Shown one piece after another: positions 15,675 to 23,419 of a DNA stretch of 37,444 nt. This DNA is from an uncultured Acetobacteraceae bacterium (GTDB lineage: Bacteria; Pseudomonadota; Alphaproteobacteria; Acetobacterales; Acetobacteraceae). The notes beneath the pieces were generated by a model, which did no database searches, was not told the DNA's origin, and worked only from the letters and a program-made list of their open reading frames with translations. The stretch is from NCBI GenBank assembly GCA_903895595.1, contig CAITUP010000051.1, positions 1-37,444 of the forward strand. The letters run 5' to 3'. Position numbers and translations under genes: made by a program. The first letter of the stretch is position 1. Each line of letters starts with the position of its first letter.

Positions 15675-16280
15675 TCACGCCGCGTTTGGGCGATCCTCCA
15701 GGTGTTCGACCCGGATATTCAACTGGCGCAGCATATGCGTCATTTTAGAGAGCTGTTCAGTGATGCTTTCCATCTCGACGCGGGTCGATTTGAGGAGGCG
15801 TTCAGCCCGTTCGGCGATATCGATTTTCATGTCGTCTTCTTCCCGCTGCATGGTCATGCGGTCTTGCAGGCGGTCGATCCGGTCCATGATTTCCGCGCGG
15901 GTTTGGATGAGTTCCGCCTGTTGAGCCGCGAACCCATCGAGGGTCTCGATGCGGAATTCGCTCAATTCAAAACGAACCTTTCCGAGCTCCGACTGGAGAT
16001 CGTCAACCTCACCCTGCATGAGTCCGAACTCGGTTCGGAAGGCCCCGAACTCACTTTGGAAGGCATCCATTCTCGCGCTCAGACTGGCGATTTGGCTGCC
16101 TAGGTCCAAACGCACGTCGCCGATCTGGCCGGTCAGGTCCGTACGCACGGCCTCGATCTGGCCGGTCAGGTCCGAACGCACAGCCTCGATCTGGCCGGTC
16201 AGGTCCGAACGCAACTCGCGCATCCCAACCTGGGTTTCCACGACAATGGCAAGAATGCGTTCCAAAACGGTATCGCTCAC
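15675..16280 (-). CDS. Coiled-coil protein with tandem 11-residue repeats
   Basis: 201 aa with no globular family recognised. Residues about 22-56 hold three to four near-identical 11-residue units of the form SDLTGQIEAVR, and the rest is a continuous heptad/hendecad helix rich in Glu, Arg, Met and Gln. The protein is likely a long alpha-helical rod. There is no signal peptide or membrane segment. The GTG at 16278-16280 has a GAGAGGG ribosome binding site. Similar repeat-rod proteins can be structural, or act in chemotaxis-like or phage-tail contexts; neither is supported by neighbours here. The repeat DNA is nearly perfect, so the number of copies may vary between strains. Confidence 0.7.
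   Translation of the reverse strand: MSDTVLERILAIVVETQVGMRELRSDLTGQIEAVRSDLTGQIEAVRTDLTGQIGDVRLDLGSQIASLSARMDAFQSEFGAFRTEFGLMQGEVDDLQSELGKVRFELSEFRIETLDGFAAQQAELIQTRAEIMDRIDRLQDRMTMQREEDDMKIDIAERAERLLKSTRVEMESITEQLSKMTHMLRQLNIRVEHLEDRPNAA
16122..16220 (-). repeat. 33-bp tandem repeats inside the coiled-coil gene
   Basis: Units start at 16122, 16155 and 16188 (period 33 bp). The first two differ at only 2 positions, and the third is identical to the second for 27 bases before it diverges. A weaker fourth unit lies just below 16122. Each unit encodes one 11-residue coiled-coil repeat, so unit gain or loss would keep the reading frame. The near identity at synonymous positions suggests recent duplication. 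Confidence 0.85.
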
Positions 16281-16374
16281 GGCTTAGCCCTCTCGGTTCC
16301 AACCAGTGCGGGCACGATAACACGCCTTGCATCGAAACGCACTAACTTGTTGGAATACCTTTGTATGTTGCCGC

Positions 16375-17346
16375 TTAACGCGGCAACCGCCACCCCACCT
16401 CCGCCGCGAAGCTGTCGAAGAAATCCTGCTCATAGGCCTGTTCCGGATCCTGCCGCACCCGAGCGTCAATCGCCTGCGCGTCCGGCCCGACCAAGATGCG
16501 CCAGCGGTTGGCCTTCACCCCATCCAGAATAATCGTCGCCGCTTCCGCCGCGCTCGTCGGCGCATCCTCCACAAACCGTTGCGCTCGGCGAGCAACGACA
16601 TCCGCGATATCGGCGTCGGTCATCGCCGAAACGTCGCGACCCATCGAAACCAAACGCGCCCGTGTCTGCGCGAGTTGCGTCGCATCCATCCCGTCCGCAT
16701 CGCTGCCCGCCTGCACCCGTAACGAATTGGCCGGAATGCCGGTCCCGATATGACCCGGCATGACAACGGACACCCGGATATGCGGCGCGTTCAGACGCAG
16801 ATCGGCGATCAGCGCCTCGGAGAACCCCTTCACCGCGAATTTCGCCGCCGCGTAGGCCGTGTGCGGCACCGTCGGACCGACCGAGGCCCAGAAGCCGTTG
16901 ATGCTGCTGGTGTTGACGATATGCCCCTCATCCGCCTTCAGCATCATCGGCAGAAAGGCACGCGTGTTCAGGTAAACGCCGCCCCAGCAGATGTTGAAAG
17001 TGCGTTCCCATTCGGAACGCTCGTGCACAATCATGCTGCCGCCGCCGCCGATGCCGGCATTGTTGAACAAAAGATGGATACGGTCGGTGGCGTGCTGGGC
17101 CGCAGCCTCATCGCGGAAACGCAACACGTCCGGCTCGCTGGAAACATCGGCGACATGGGTGGTGATGCGCAGGCCCTGCGGCAGGCCGGCTTCCCGGCAC
17201 AGGCGGACCGTTTCGGCCATGCCGCGTTCGGACACGTCGCAAGTGGCGACATGGCAGCCCTCGGCCACCAATTGCCGCACCAATTCGCGACCCATACCGG
17301 ACCCGCCACCGGTGACGATCGCTGTTCTGCCAGGGAATTCTTTCAT
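16375..17346 (-). CDS. Long short-chain dehydrogenase (SDR)
   Basis: 323 aa, longer than a classical SDR by about 60 residues at the C-terminus. TGGGSGMG gives the cofactor site near residue 12, NNAGIGGGG follows, and the catalytic Ser (NTSSINGF) and YAAAK are in place. The extra C-terminal part (AATIILDGVKANRWRILVGPDAQ) is typical of SDRs that act on bulky substrates in CoA or steroid/lignin-type pathways. The ATG at 17346 has AAGGAAA about 7 nt upstream. It follows the DUF6166 and alcohol dehydrogenase genes on the same strand by 12 bp and may share their transcript. Confidence 0.85.
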   Translation of the reverse strand: MKEFPGRTAIVTGGGSGMGRELVRQLVAEGCHVATCDVSERGMAETVRLCREAGLPQGLRITTHVADVSSEPDVLRFRDEAAAQHATDRIHLLFNNAGIGGGGSMIVHERSEWERTFNICWGGVYLNTRAFLPMMLKADEGHIVNTSSINGFWASVGPTVPHTAYAAAKFAVKGFSEALIADLRLNAPHIRVSVVMPGHIGTGIPANSLRVQAGSDADGMDATQLAQTRARLVSMGRDVSAMTDADIADVVARRAQRFVEDAPTSAAEAATIILDGVKANRWRILVGPDAQAIDARVRQDPEQAYEQDFFDSFAAEVGWRLPR

Positions 17347-17358
17347 GGTCGTTTCCTT

Positions 17359-17643
17359 CTATTCTATCGCAGCGGCGATTTCGTCGGCGGTCAGGCGCCA
17401 TGCATTGTCCAGTTCCGCCACGACATCGCGCATGAATCGTTCCGTCAGAGCCATAGCCCGAGCATCGTCGCGGAGGTGATCGGCCAGCAACGCCAAGGCC
17501 AATTGCCTGGGGCCATCGCCTTCATAGGTCCACTCGAACCCCGCCGGAGAAAATCGTTTCAGATCGAACCGCGGGTTCAGCGGCGCGCCATCGACGGTAA
17601 CCACCGCCCCATCCAGGCTTCTACCGCCTTCGTAGATTTTCAT
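17359..17643 (-). CDS. DUF6166 family protein
   Basis: 94 aa. The pattern YEGGRSLDGAVVTVDGAPLNPR followed by FEWTYEGDGPRQLALALLADHL matches what I remember of the DUF6166 family, a small protein of unknown function. These occur in many proteobacteria and often near mobile or plasmid genes. No enzymatic motif is seen. The ATG at 17643 overlaps the stop of the alcohol dehydrogenase as TGATG, so it is translationally coupled. I suggest no function. Confidence 0.65.
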   Translation of the reverse strand: MKIYEGGRSLDGAVVTVDGAPLNPRFDLKRFSPAGFEWTYEGDGPRQLALALLADHLRDDARAMALTERFMRDVVAELDNAWRLTADEIAAAIE

Positions 17644-18740
17644 CAGAACATCACCACGCTGCGCACGGTTTCCCCGCGTTTCAGCGCGGCAAAACCTTCG
17701 TTGACCTGTTCCAATGGAATGCGCGCCGAGATCATCTCGTCCAGTTTCAGCTTTCCGTCCAGATACGCCCGCGCCAGCATTGGAAAATCCTGCGCCGGCT
17801 TGGCCCCGCCATAGGACGAACGGACGATCCGCTTTTCCTGCATCAGGCTGCCCCAGCGGAACGATACCTGGTCGTTCACCGCGACCTTACCCAACCAAAC
17901 GATCTGTCCGCCCGGACGAACCGCTTCGGCCGACAGGCGGAACGTTTCCGAGCGGCCGGCGGCCTCGATTATAACGTCGGCGCCGCGATTGTCGGTCAGG
18001 GAACGCGCAAGATCGACGGCCTCGGCCGGATCGCAGGCATGGGTAGCGCCAATGGCTCGCGCAAGCTGCCGGCGAGCGGGATTGGGATCGACGGCGATAA
18101 TCGAGCCGGCCCCGGCGAGGACGCAGCCCTGGATCGCCGACAGCCCGACCGCGCCGCAACCGATCACGACAGCCACATCGCCCCAGCGCAACGCCGCGAC
18201 CCGCGTCGCCGCCCCCACGCCCGTCATCACACCGCAGCCGATCAGCGCCGCCCTGTCGAACGGCATCGCGTCCGGCACGCGAATTGCGGCCTGCACCGGC
18301 ACGACGGCATATTCCGCGAACCCGCCGAGATACATCAGCTGGTGCATCGGAATGGCGTCGCAGGACAAACGCGGCCTGCCGTCGAAATGAAACCCTTTCG
18401 GTCCGTTCCCGAGGAACTGCCGGCAGAGGATCGGCTGCGCCCGCTCGCAATAGAAGCACGAGCCGCAATGCGGGTTCCACGACAGCACCACACGGTCGCC
18501 GACGGCCAAATCGGTCACGCCGGCACCGACTTCGGCGATTTCCCCAGCCGCTTCATGCCCCAACACGGCAGGGAGGTTAATGGCGATGGCACCCTCGATC
18601 GCTTCGAGGTCGGTGTGGCACAGGCTGGCCGCCTTGATCCGTACCAGCACGTCTCCGGCGGCGACGGGGCCGACGTCGATGGTCTCGATGGTCATCGGCG
18701 TGTTGGTTTGGCGAAGGACGGCGGCTTTGGCTTGCGGCAT
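17643..18740 (-). CDS. Zinc-dependent alcohol dehydrogenase (MDR family)
   Basis: 365 aa, class III/benzyl-alcohol-like medium-chain dehydrogenase. Catalytic zinc ligands are Cys41 and His62 (GHEAAGE), with a third in IGCGVMTG. The structural zinc lobe has Cys92, Cys95, Cys98 and Cys106 (NPHCGSCFYCERAQPILC). The cofactor motif GCGAVGLSA is followed by an aspartate (VDPN), which favours NAD. It should oxidise an alcohol or reduce an aldehyde in the cytoplasm. It begins only 6 bp after the BrxD-like ATPase gene and may be co-transcribed with that three-gene set, although its own ribosome binding site is weak. Confidence 0.88.
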   Translation of the reverse strand: MPQAKAAVLRQTNTPMTIETIDVGPVAAGDVLVRIKAASLCHTDLEAIEGAIAINLPAVLGHEAAGEIAEVGAGVTDLAVGDRVVLSWNPHCGSCFYCERAQPILCRQFLGNGPKGFHFDGRPRLSCDAIPMHQLMYLGGFAEYAVVPVQAAIRVPDAMPFDRAALIGCGVMTGVGAATRVAALRWGDVAVVIGCGAVGLSAIQGCVLAGAGSIIAVDPNPARRQLARAIGATHACDPAEAVDLARSLTDNRGADVIIEAAGRSETFRLSAEAVRPGGQIVWLGKVAVNDQVSFRWGSLMQEKRIVRSSYGGAKPAQDFPMLARAYLDGKLKLDEMISARIPLEQVNEGFAALKRGETVRSVVMF

Positions 18741-18746
18741 GGATCG

Positions 18747-19976
18747 TTACTCGGTTTCGTCGTTCGCCGGCGGTGGTTCCGCGAGGCCGGCATCTTCCTC
18801 GTAATTCGTCGCCATCGTTTCTTCGACGATGGCGACGCCCTCCCCGGTCAGGCGCTGCGAGTCCCACTGGGTGATCCAGGATTTGATGTATTGCCGCATC
18901 GTCCGGGACGCAGTGCGTTCGCCCTGCAACAGCGCGGGCGCGGGCCAATCGTAGGCAGCCTCGTAGATATCGCGCAGTTTCAGGCAGGTGCGCGCCAAAT
19001 CGTCGTTACCCGGGCTGCGCAAACGATGCCGACCCGTGGTGGCCGCGATGTGGCGCATCGCTTCGCGGGCGGCCTGCGCCTCCTGCAAGCGGCCTTTCAG
19101 TTGCAGACGGTCAGGCAGTTTTTCCTCATCCTGCCGCTGGTCGATCACCGCGCTGACGAAATCGTCGGTGATCGCATAGACGGCGGCAATGCCTGGAAAC
19201 ACACCGGCACCCGGCAAACCCAGCCAAGTACTCAACCACGCATAGGCCAGCGCACGCTGCAACGGGGTGTAGCGGCCGATCAGTTCCATCTCATCCAGCA
19301 ACACGCACCATCCGGCGAAACCGGCAGCGTGAAACAGCCGGGACGCGAAACGGATGCGCTGTTCCGCCAGCTCCCCCGGCGGCGGCATTTTCAGATCGAA
19401 CCGCCGCGACGCCCCGGCGGCCGACAACGCCGGCCGGATCGCCGCTGCCGTCATCCGCCCGCCCGCGAGGAACCGTTCGCATTTGCGGATCGTTTCCGGC
19501 AGCGTCGACGGCCGCCGGATCAAAAACAACACAGCCGCGAAGATCGGCGCGAACCCGGCCATCGGATCGCGCACCGCCTGTTCCAGCAGATCGGCCTTTT
19601 CGACCGAATCCCGCATGATCGACAACGCCGCCGCCAGCGGATCGTCGGTGCGGTTGGGCAGGCGCGCGCGCGAAATCGCGGCCTCGAACACGCGCGCGGG
19701 GTCGGCCAGCGGGGTTTCCTTGCTGATCACGACGCGGCTGACGACGAAATTCTGCCCCAGCGCGACCTCAGCCAAATAACCGAGGAAATGCGATTTCCCG
19801 GCCCCAAACCCGCCCGCAATCCCCATCCCAGGACGAGGCGTATCCCAGACCGAACCCAACAGCGCATCGAACGCCTGCTCGATCGCCGTTTCCTCCGACC
19901 CCATCAACCGAATCGCCGCTCGGTTCGGCACCCCAGCCCGCAGGGCTTCGATCGCTGTGCGTGCCTGCAAATTCAT
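18747..19976 (-). CDS. BrxC/BrxD-like (DUF2791) P-loop ATPase
   Basis: 409 aa. Walker A GGFGAGKS (Lys61, Ser62) is followed by FVVSRVVISKETPLADP. Walker B is VLLDEMELIG (Asp228, Glu229), continuing as RYTPLQRALAYAWL, with a sensor-like AVYAITDDF near residue 268. From memory these stretches are the hallmark of the BREX ATPase family BrxD (DUF2791). The C-terminus is acidic. The protein is probably a cytoplasmic, DNA- or complex-remodelling ATPase. It overlaps the preceding 321-aa gene by ATGA and is the third gene of a compact set. No BREX methylase, PglZ or Lon-like gene is near. Its defence role is therefore inferred only from family relatives. Confidence 0.75.
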   Translation of the reverse strand: MNLQARTAIEALRAGVPNRAAIRLMGSEETAIEQAFDALLGSVWDTPRPGMGIAGGFGAGKSHFLGYLAEVALGQNFVVSRVVISKETPLADPARVFEAAISRARLPNRTDDPLAAALSIMRDSVEKADLLEQAVRDPMAGFAPIFAAVLFLIRRPSTLPETIRKCERFLAGGRMTAAAIRPALSAAGASRRFDLKMPPPGELAEQRIRFASRLFHAAGFAGWCVLLDEMELIGRYTPLQRALAYAWLSTWLGLPGAGVFPGIAAVYAITDDFVSAVIDQRQDEEKLPDRLQLKGRLQEAQAAREAMRHIAATTGRHRLRSPGNDDLARTCLKLRDIYEAAYDWPAPALLQGERTASRTMRQYIKSWITQWDSQRLTGEGVAIVEETMATNYEEDAGLAEPPPANDETE

Positions 19977-20938
19977 GGTGTCACCGTGACCAGAGGCGCC
20001 AGCGGATTCTGCCGGTCGCCGGGGCGGACGTCGGGCCAGATGCGCATCTGCAACGCCTTGTAATTGTCCAGGGTCCGTTTCGGCTCACCCGAAATCAGCG
20101 CCTGATCGGTCAGCACCAGAACGAACAGACCGGGCAAATGCTCGATATCGTCGATCAGCTCCCGCAGCACCTCGTAAAGGTCCATCACCGTCGCGGGGCT
20201 GTAGCGGGCAGTCCCGTCGGTCTTCGGCGTGGTGCGCAAAGCGTGCCGAATATCCAACGTCAGCAGCAGGCCGGGCGTGCCGGCCTTACGCAGCCAGTGA
20301 CAAAGAGAGATCAACATGGCCCGAGCGTTGGTGCGGCCGATGCGCGTGGCGATATCGAACATGCGCAGCACCGTGGCACCGATTTTCTCCCCGTACAGCC
20401 AGCGCAGCACAGGCGATTCCTCGGCCACGACGTCCGCGTCCGGCTCTAGACGCCCAACGCAAAGATGCATCATCGCGGTACGGAAATCCTGGGCGAGATG
20501 CGGGTCGTTCCACAAATCCTGGCTCAGCCATTGATCCCGGTTGCGTGCCGCGAGGTTCGGGGCGATCCCAAAATGTTCCGCCAGTTCCGCCATCGCCATC
20601 GGCTCCCCCGGTTTCGGCCAGGGGTATCCATTGCGGTCGAACAGCGATTCAACATAGGACTGCGCGAGCTTGTCCCAGGGCAGCCAGCGCGCGAGGGCGA
20701 AGAACACGTCCTGCAACATATGCAGCCGCGTCTGGCTTGCGTCCGCGTGTGCCGCCAGCAGCCCGTAACGATGCGCCATATCGGTGACGCCGCGGGCAAT
20801 GGCGGGGCCGGTTTCTTCCCCGGCAACGACGAATTTGACCGCGCCGCCGCCGGCCGGCAGATATTCCGTGAAATATTCGCGCTCGATCGTGCTCAGCCAG
20901 TCCCCGATCGGCAAACCCTGCTGTTCGATCGTTTCCAT
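19973..20938 (-). CDS. ATPase-like protein without Walker A, partner of the BrxD-like ATPase
   Basis: 321 aa. Residues 20-80 read like the start of a P-loop protein, but the loop position is GGGAVKFVVAGEETG with no GK(S/T). A second hydrophobic strand, TPGLLLTLDIRHAL (about 222-234), looks like Walker B, but the catalytic glutamate is an isoleucine. A third strand, LFVLVLTDQALI, resembles the sensor strand of the neighbour. I infer a nucleotide-binding-fold relative that cannot hydrolyse ATP, possibly arisen by duplication of the next gene's ancestor. It starts 4 bp after the 261-aa gene and overlaps the ATPase gene by 4 bp, so the three are probably made in fixed ratio and work as a complex. 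Confidence 0.6.
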   Translation of the reverse strand: METIEQQGLPIGDWLSTIEREYFTEYLPAGGGAVKFVVAGEETGPAIARGVTDMAHRYGLLAAHADASQTRLHMLQDVFFALARWLPWDKLAQSYVESLFDRNGYPWPKPGEPMAMAELAEHFGIAPNLAARNRDQWLSQDLWNDPHLAQDFRTAMMHLCVGRLEPDADVVAEESPVLRWLYGEKIGATVLRMFDIATRIGRTNARAMLISLCHWLRKAGTPGLLLTLDIRHALRTTPKTDGTARYSPATVMDLYEVLRELIDDIEHLPGLFVLVLTDQALISGEPKRTLDNYKALQMRIWPDVRPGDRQNPLAPLVTVTP

Positions 20939-20942
20939 GGCA

Positions 20943-21728
20943 TCAATCCATCGCGAAGCGAATGGCGTAAAAATCGTGCTGCGCCCCGGTTTCGTCGAAC
21001 GCCGAAAGGCGCTTATCGCCCTTTGTGCCGGTCGAACCGCCGAGTTCGAACCGGTGGCCGCGGCCGGTGCGGGAATCCGGCAACCGATTCAGGCGCAGCA
21101 TGTCGCAGAGGAATTCCTCCACCGGGTAATCGGCGGCTGCCTGCGGCCAAAGCGTCAGCAGCGCATGCAGATCGGCCAATGCGATCAGCGGCCCCTCCTC
21201 GGTTTTGGCCGGCTGCCAGTGCGGTGCCAAGATGGCGTACGCTCGCAGCAGCCGGTCCAGGAACGACCGGGCGTTGAACCGGTTGGGGCGCGACTGCAAT
21301 TTCTTCAGTTCGCCGATCAGCACGCTGGGTCGCAGGCGTTTTTCCAACTTGTTGCCGAGCCGCACGCCTTGGGTGCGGGGTTCCAGACGGACAACGACGG
21401 GGAAGGCGGTGATGCGCCCGTCGCGCTGGATCAGCCGCACATCGGCGGCTTTTGCCGCGGCGGCGAGTTCCTCCACGTAGGCGCCACTGGCGAAGGAGGC
21501 CGCCACATCCAGTGCCGGCGGCTCGACGGTCGCGACCGCGTCGGCCAACTTCTCGGCATCCTGGCGCATGGCGGCGACCGCGGCGGGTACGCTGGCAATG
21601 GTGCCCTCTTGCGCGGCCTTGCGGAGCCGGCGCGCGGATTTCAGCGCAGCGGTGGCCTGGCGTTCCAGGATGGCGAGCTGTTCCTCCCACGCGGAGAGTG
21701 TTGCTTCCAATGTTGGGGAATCTGTCAT
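20943..21728 (-). CDS. Hypothetical helical protein, first gene of the ATPase set
   Basis: 261 aa, family not recognised. Residues about 5-70 form a predicted coiled coil (EEQLAILERQATAALKSARR). A middle domain contains LRPSVLIGELKKLQSRPNRF, and the C-terminus has a compact mixed domain (EEFLCDMLRLNRLPDS, ending HDFYAIRF). There is no signal peptide, membrane segment or nuclease motif. The ATG at 21728 lies 31 bp after the MFS stop on the same strand. A near -10 sequence (TACTCT) just before it might allow a leaderless transcript. Position and coupling argue for a structural, adaptor or DNA-recognition subunit of the ATPase complex. Confidence 0.6.
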   Translation of the reverse strand: MTDSPTLEATLSAWEEQLAILERQATAALKSARRLRKAAQEGTIASVPAAVAAMRQDAEKLADAVATVEPPALDVAASFASGAYVEELAAAAKAADVRLIQRDGRITAFPVVVRLEPRTQGVRLGNKLEKRLRPSVLIGELKKLQSRPNRFNARSFLDRLLRAYAILAPHWQPAKTEEGPLIALADLHALLTLWPQAAADYPVEEFLCDMLRLNRLPDSRTGRGHRFELGGSTGTKGDKRLSAFDETGAQHDFYAIRFAMD

Positions 21729-21759
21729 CCCTAGAGTATGCGGGGATTGCCGCGCCTCA

Positions 21760-22893
21760 TCAAGCCATCGCTCGGCGCAGCGGCCGGACCAGCAACAACG
21801 CGGAGCCGCCGATTACCGCCATCGCCAGGAATGTCAGCCCGCCGTAACGGGCATACAGAAAGCCGGACAAAAACATCATCAACCCGCCCGGCGCGCCGTA
21901 ACCCAAAGCCGCGTGCAGCGCCTGAGCCGTGGCGGCGCGCTCCGGCGGGATGGACCGCCCGAGCACCAGCATGGCCGAGAGGTGCTGCATGGCGAAAGTG
22001 GCGGCGTGGAGGATTTGGATCACGATCAGCACCGGCATCGGCGGCCCGAGCGCGGTGATGGACCAGCGGATGATCGAGGCCGCGGCAGCGCAGGCGGTCA
22101 ATCCGGCTGGACCGAGTCTTTCGATGACCCGGCGGCCTCGGGCGAACAGGAGGATTTCGACGATGATGCCCTCGGCGATCAACAGGCCGATGGTGCGGTC
22201 GCTGATTCCTTGGGACCGCCAGAACAGGGCGGCGAAACCATAATAGGCGGCGTGGGCGCCCTGGATCAGGGCGGTGGACCCAACCGCCAACCGGAACGCG
22301 GGAATACGGAACAGCGCGATGCCGGCGAAGGCGCGCGGGGCGGCGGGCGGCGTCGCGGCCTCCGGCAGAAAGCGGCTGAACACGGCGCACGACCCATAGC
22401 CGATGGCCAGCAGCCAGGGGATCAGGGTGGAACCAAACAGGTTCATCAGCCAACCAGCAGCGGCGGTCGCGAGCATGAAGGTCGCCGATCCCACCGACCG
22501 CACCGGCCCGTATTCCATCAGGCCTTGCCGCGCGAGCGACAACGCCAGCGAGTCGATCAGCGGATTGATGGCCGATGAGGCAATTCCCTGCCCCGCCGCG
22601 ACCAGCAGCAACGGCAGGAATCCGCCCAGCGGCAGGTACAACAACGCCATGGACGACGCGACGACGGCCGCGCCCGTCAGAACCGGGCGGCGTTTGCCGA
22701 TGCGGTCGGCGACACTGCCCCATTGCGGGCCGGCGAGGACGCGCAGCAGCGACGCGATACTCAGAATTTGACCGATCGCCGCCGGCGAAAGCCCCCGGTC
22801 GGCGAACCACAGCGGCATGAAGCCGTTGACCGCGTTGGCCGCGAAGTAAGCACCGAGGAACAGGGCGACTCGAGGGCCGGGACCGAACGTCAT
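21760..22893 (-). CDS. MFS transporter (phenylpropionate permease-like)
   Basis: 377 aa with about twelve membrane segments. It resembles the 12-helix 'MFS_1_like' / 3-phenylpropionate permease group: short loops, the PLWFADRGLSP opening after helix 1, and the conserved loop WGSVADRIGKRRP between helices 2 and 3. Uptake or export of an aromatic acid fits the neighbouring ring-cleavage genes. The ATG at 22893 lies inside a palindrome; another in-frame ATG at 22932 also lies in it. Neither has a good ribosome binding site, so the start is uncertain by 13 codons. Confidence 0.78.
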   Translation of the reverse strand: MTFGPGPRVALFLGAYFAANAVNGFMPLWFADRGLSPAAIGQILSIASLLRVLAGPQWGSVADRIGKRRPVLTGAAVVASSMALLYLPLGGFLPLLLVAAGQGIASSAINPLIDSLALSLARQGLMEYGPVRSVGSATFMLATAAAGWLMNLFGSTLIPWLLAIGYGSCAVFSRFLPEAATPPAAPRAFAGIALFRIPAFRLAVGSTALIQGAHAAYYGFAALFWRSQGISDRTIGLLIAEGIIVEILLFARGRRVIERLGPAGLTACAAAASIIRWSITALGPPMPVLIVIQILHAATFAMQHLSAMLVLGRSIPPERAATAQALHAALGYGAPGGLMMFLSGFLYARYGGLTFLAMAVIGGSALLLVRPLRRAMA

Positions 22894-22936
22894 GGTCCGC
22901 GAAGGCGGACCTCCCGCGCCTTCGCGGACCATGACG
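22888..22936. repeat. Paired REP-like palindrome with 18-bp perfect arms
   Basis: Arms 22888-22905 and 22919-22936 are exact reverse complements separated by 13 nt. Each begins with the tag CGTCATGGTC from its outer edge. The left arm also forms an inner hairpin GGTCCGC-GAAG-GCGGACC (22894-22911). It lies between sufE and the MFS gene and contains both candidate MFS start codons. The tag and architecture match the other REP-like copies at 24574, 24675 and 37368. Confidence 0.8.
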
Positions 22937-22948
22937 CGGAAAAGAACA

Positions 22949-23419
22949 TCACAAGCCTACAGGGGTTGGGTCAGAACCGACCACGACGGAATGCGCGACC
23001 TCCCGCACCTTGCGGGCCATGGCGGCGATGCCGTTGCCGCGGTTGGTGGACAAAGCCTCCAGCAGGCCGAGGTCCTTCAGGAAGACCGGATCCGTCGCAC
23101 GGATTTCAGCAGGCGACCGGCCAGAGTAAACACGCAGCAGCAGCGCCACCAGACCGGAGACGATGGCCGCATCCGAGGCGCCGGCGAAATACAGCTTCCC
23201 GTCGCGCCGGGTCGCCTCCATCCACACCCGGCTCTGGCAGCCGGGCACGCGATGCGCGTCGTTCGCCCATTCCTCCGGAAACGGCGGCAGTTTACGGCCG
23301 AGTTCTATGATGAACTGGTATCGTTCCATCCAGTCGTCGAAGAAATTCAATTCTTCCCCAATGGCAGCGATGGCAGCGGTGGCGGATTCTTCCTCGGGTT
23401 GGAAAAACGGATCGGACAT
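22949..23419 (-). CDS. sufE: SufE family sulfur acceptor protein
   Basis: 156 aa, the normal SufE size. The active-site cysteine is Cys61 in VPGCQSRVW, the family's key motif, preceded by RYQFIIELGRKLPPFP. SufE accepts persulfide sulfur from the cysteine desulfurase SufS and activates it for Fe-S cluster assembly. No sufS or sufBCD is nearby, so this is a stand-alone copy. Its ATG directly follows the stop of the ligB-type gene, which places it inside the dioxygenase operon. It might support Fe-S or iron-dependent enzymes made there, but that link is inference. Confidence 0.9.
   Translation of the reverse strand: MSDPFFQPEEESATAAIAAIGEELNFFDDWMERYQFIIELGRKLPPFPEEWANDAHRVPGCQSRVWMEATRRDGKLYFAGASDAAIVSGLVALLLRVYSGRSPAEIRATDPVFLKDLGLLEALSTNRGNGIAAMARKVREVAHSVVVGSDPTPVGL

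Noticed and set aside
16122-16220. 33-bp repeats as a CRISPR array
   Set aside because: The units are directly adjacent with no unique spacers, and they encode regular 11-residue units of an open frame.
18039-20063. 674-codon plus-strand open frame across the alcohol dehydrogenase and ATPase genes
   Set aside because: Arg/His/Gln-rich composition without a domain, opposite to genes with intact motifs. Antisense artefact of high GC.
18747-21728. A complete BREX system
   Set aside because: Only a BrxD-like ATPase is present. No PglX methylase, PglZ, BrxL or BrxA/B-like gene was seen.
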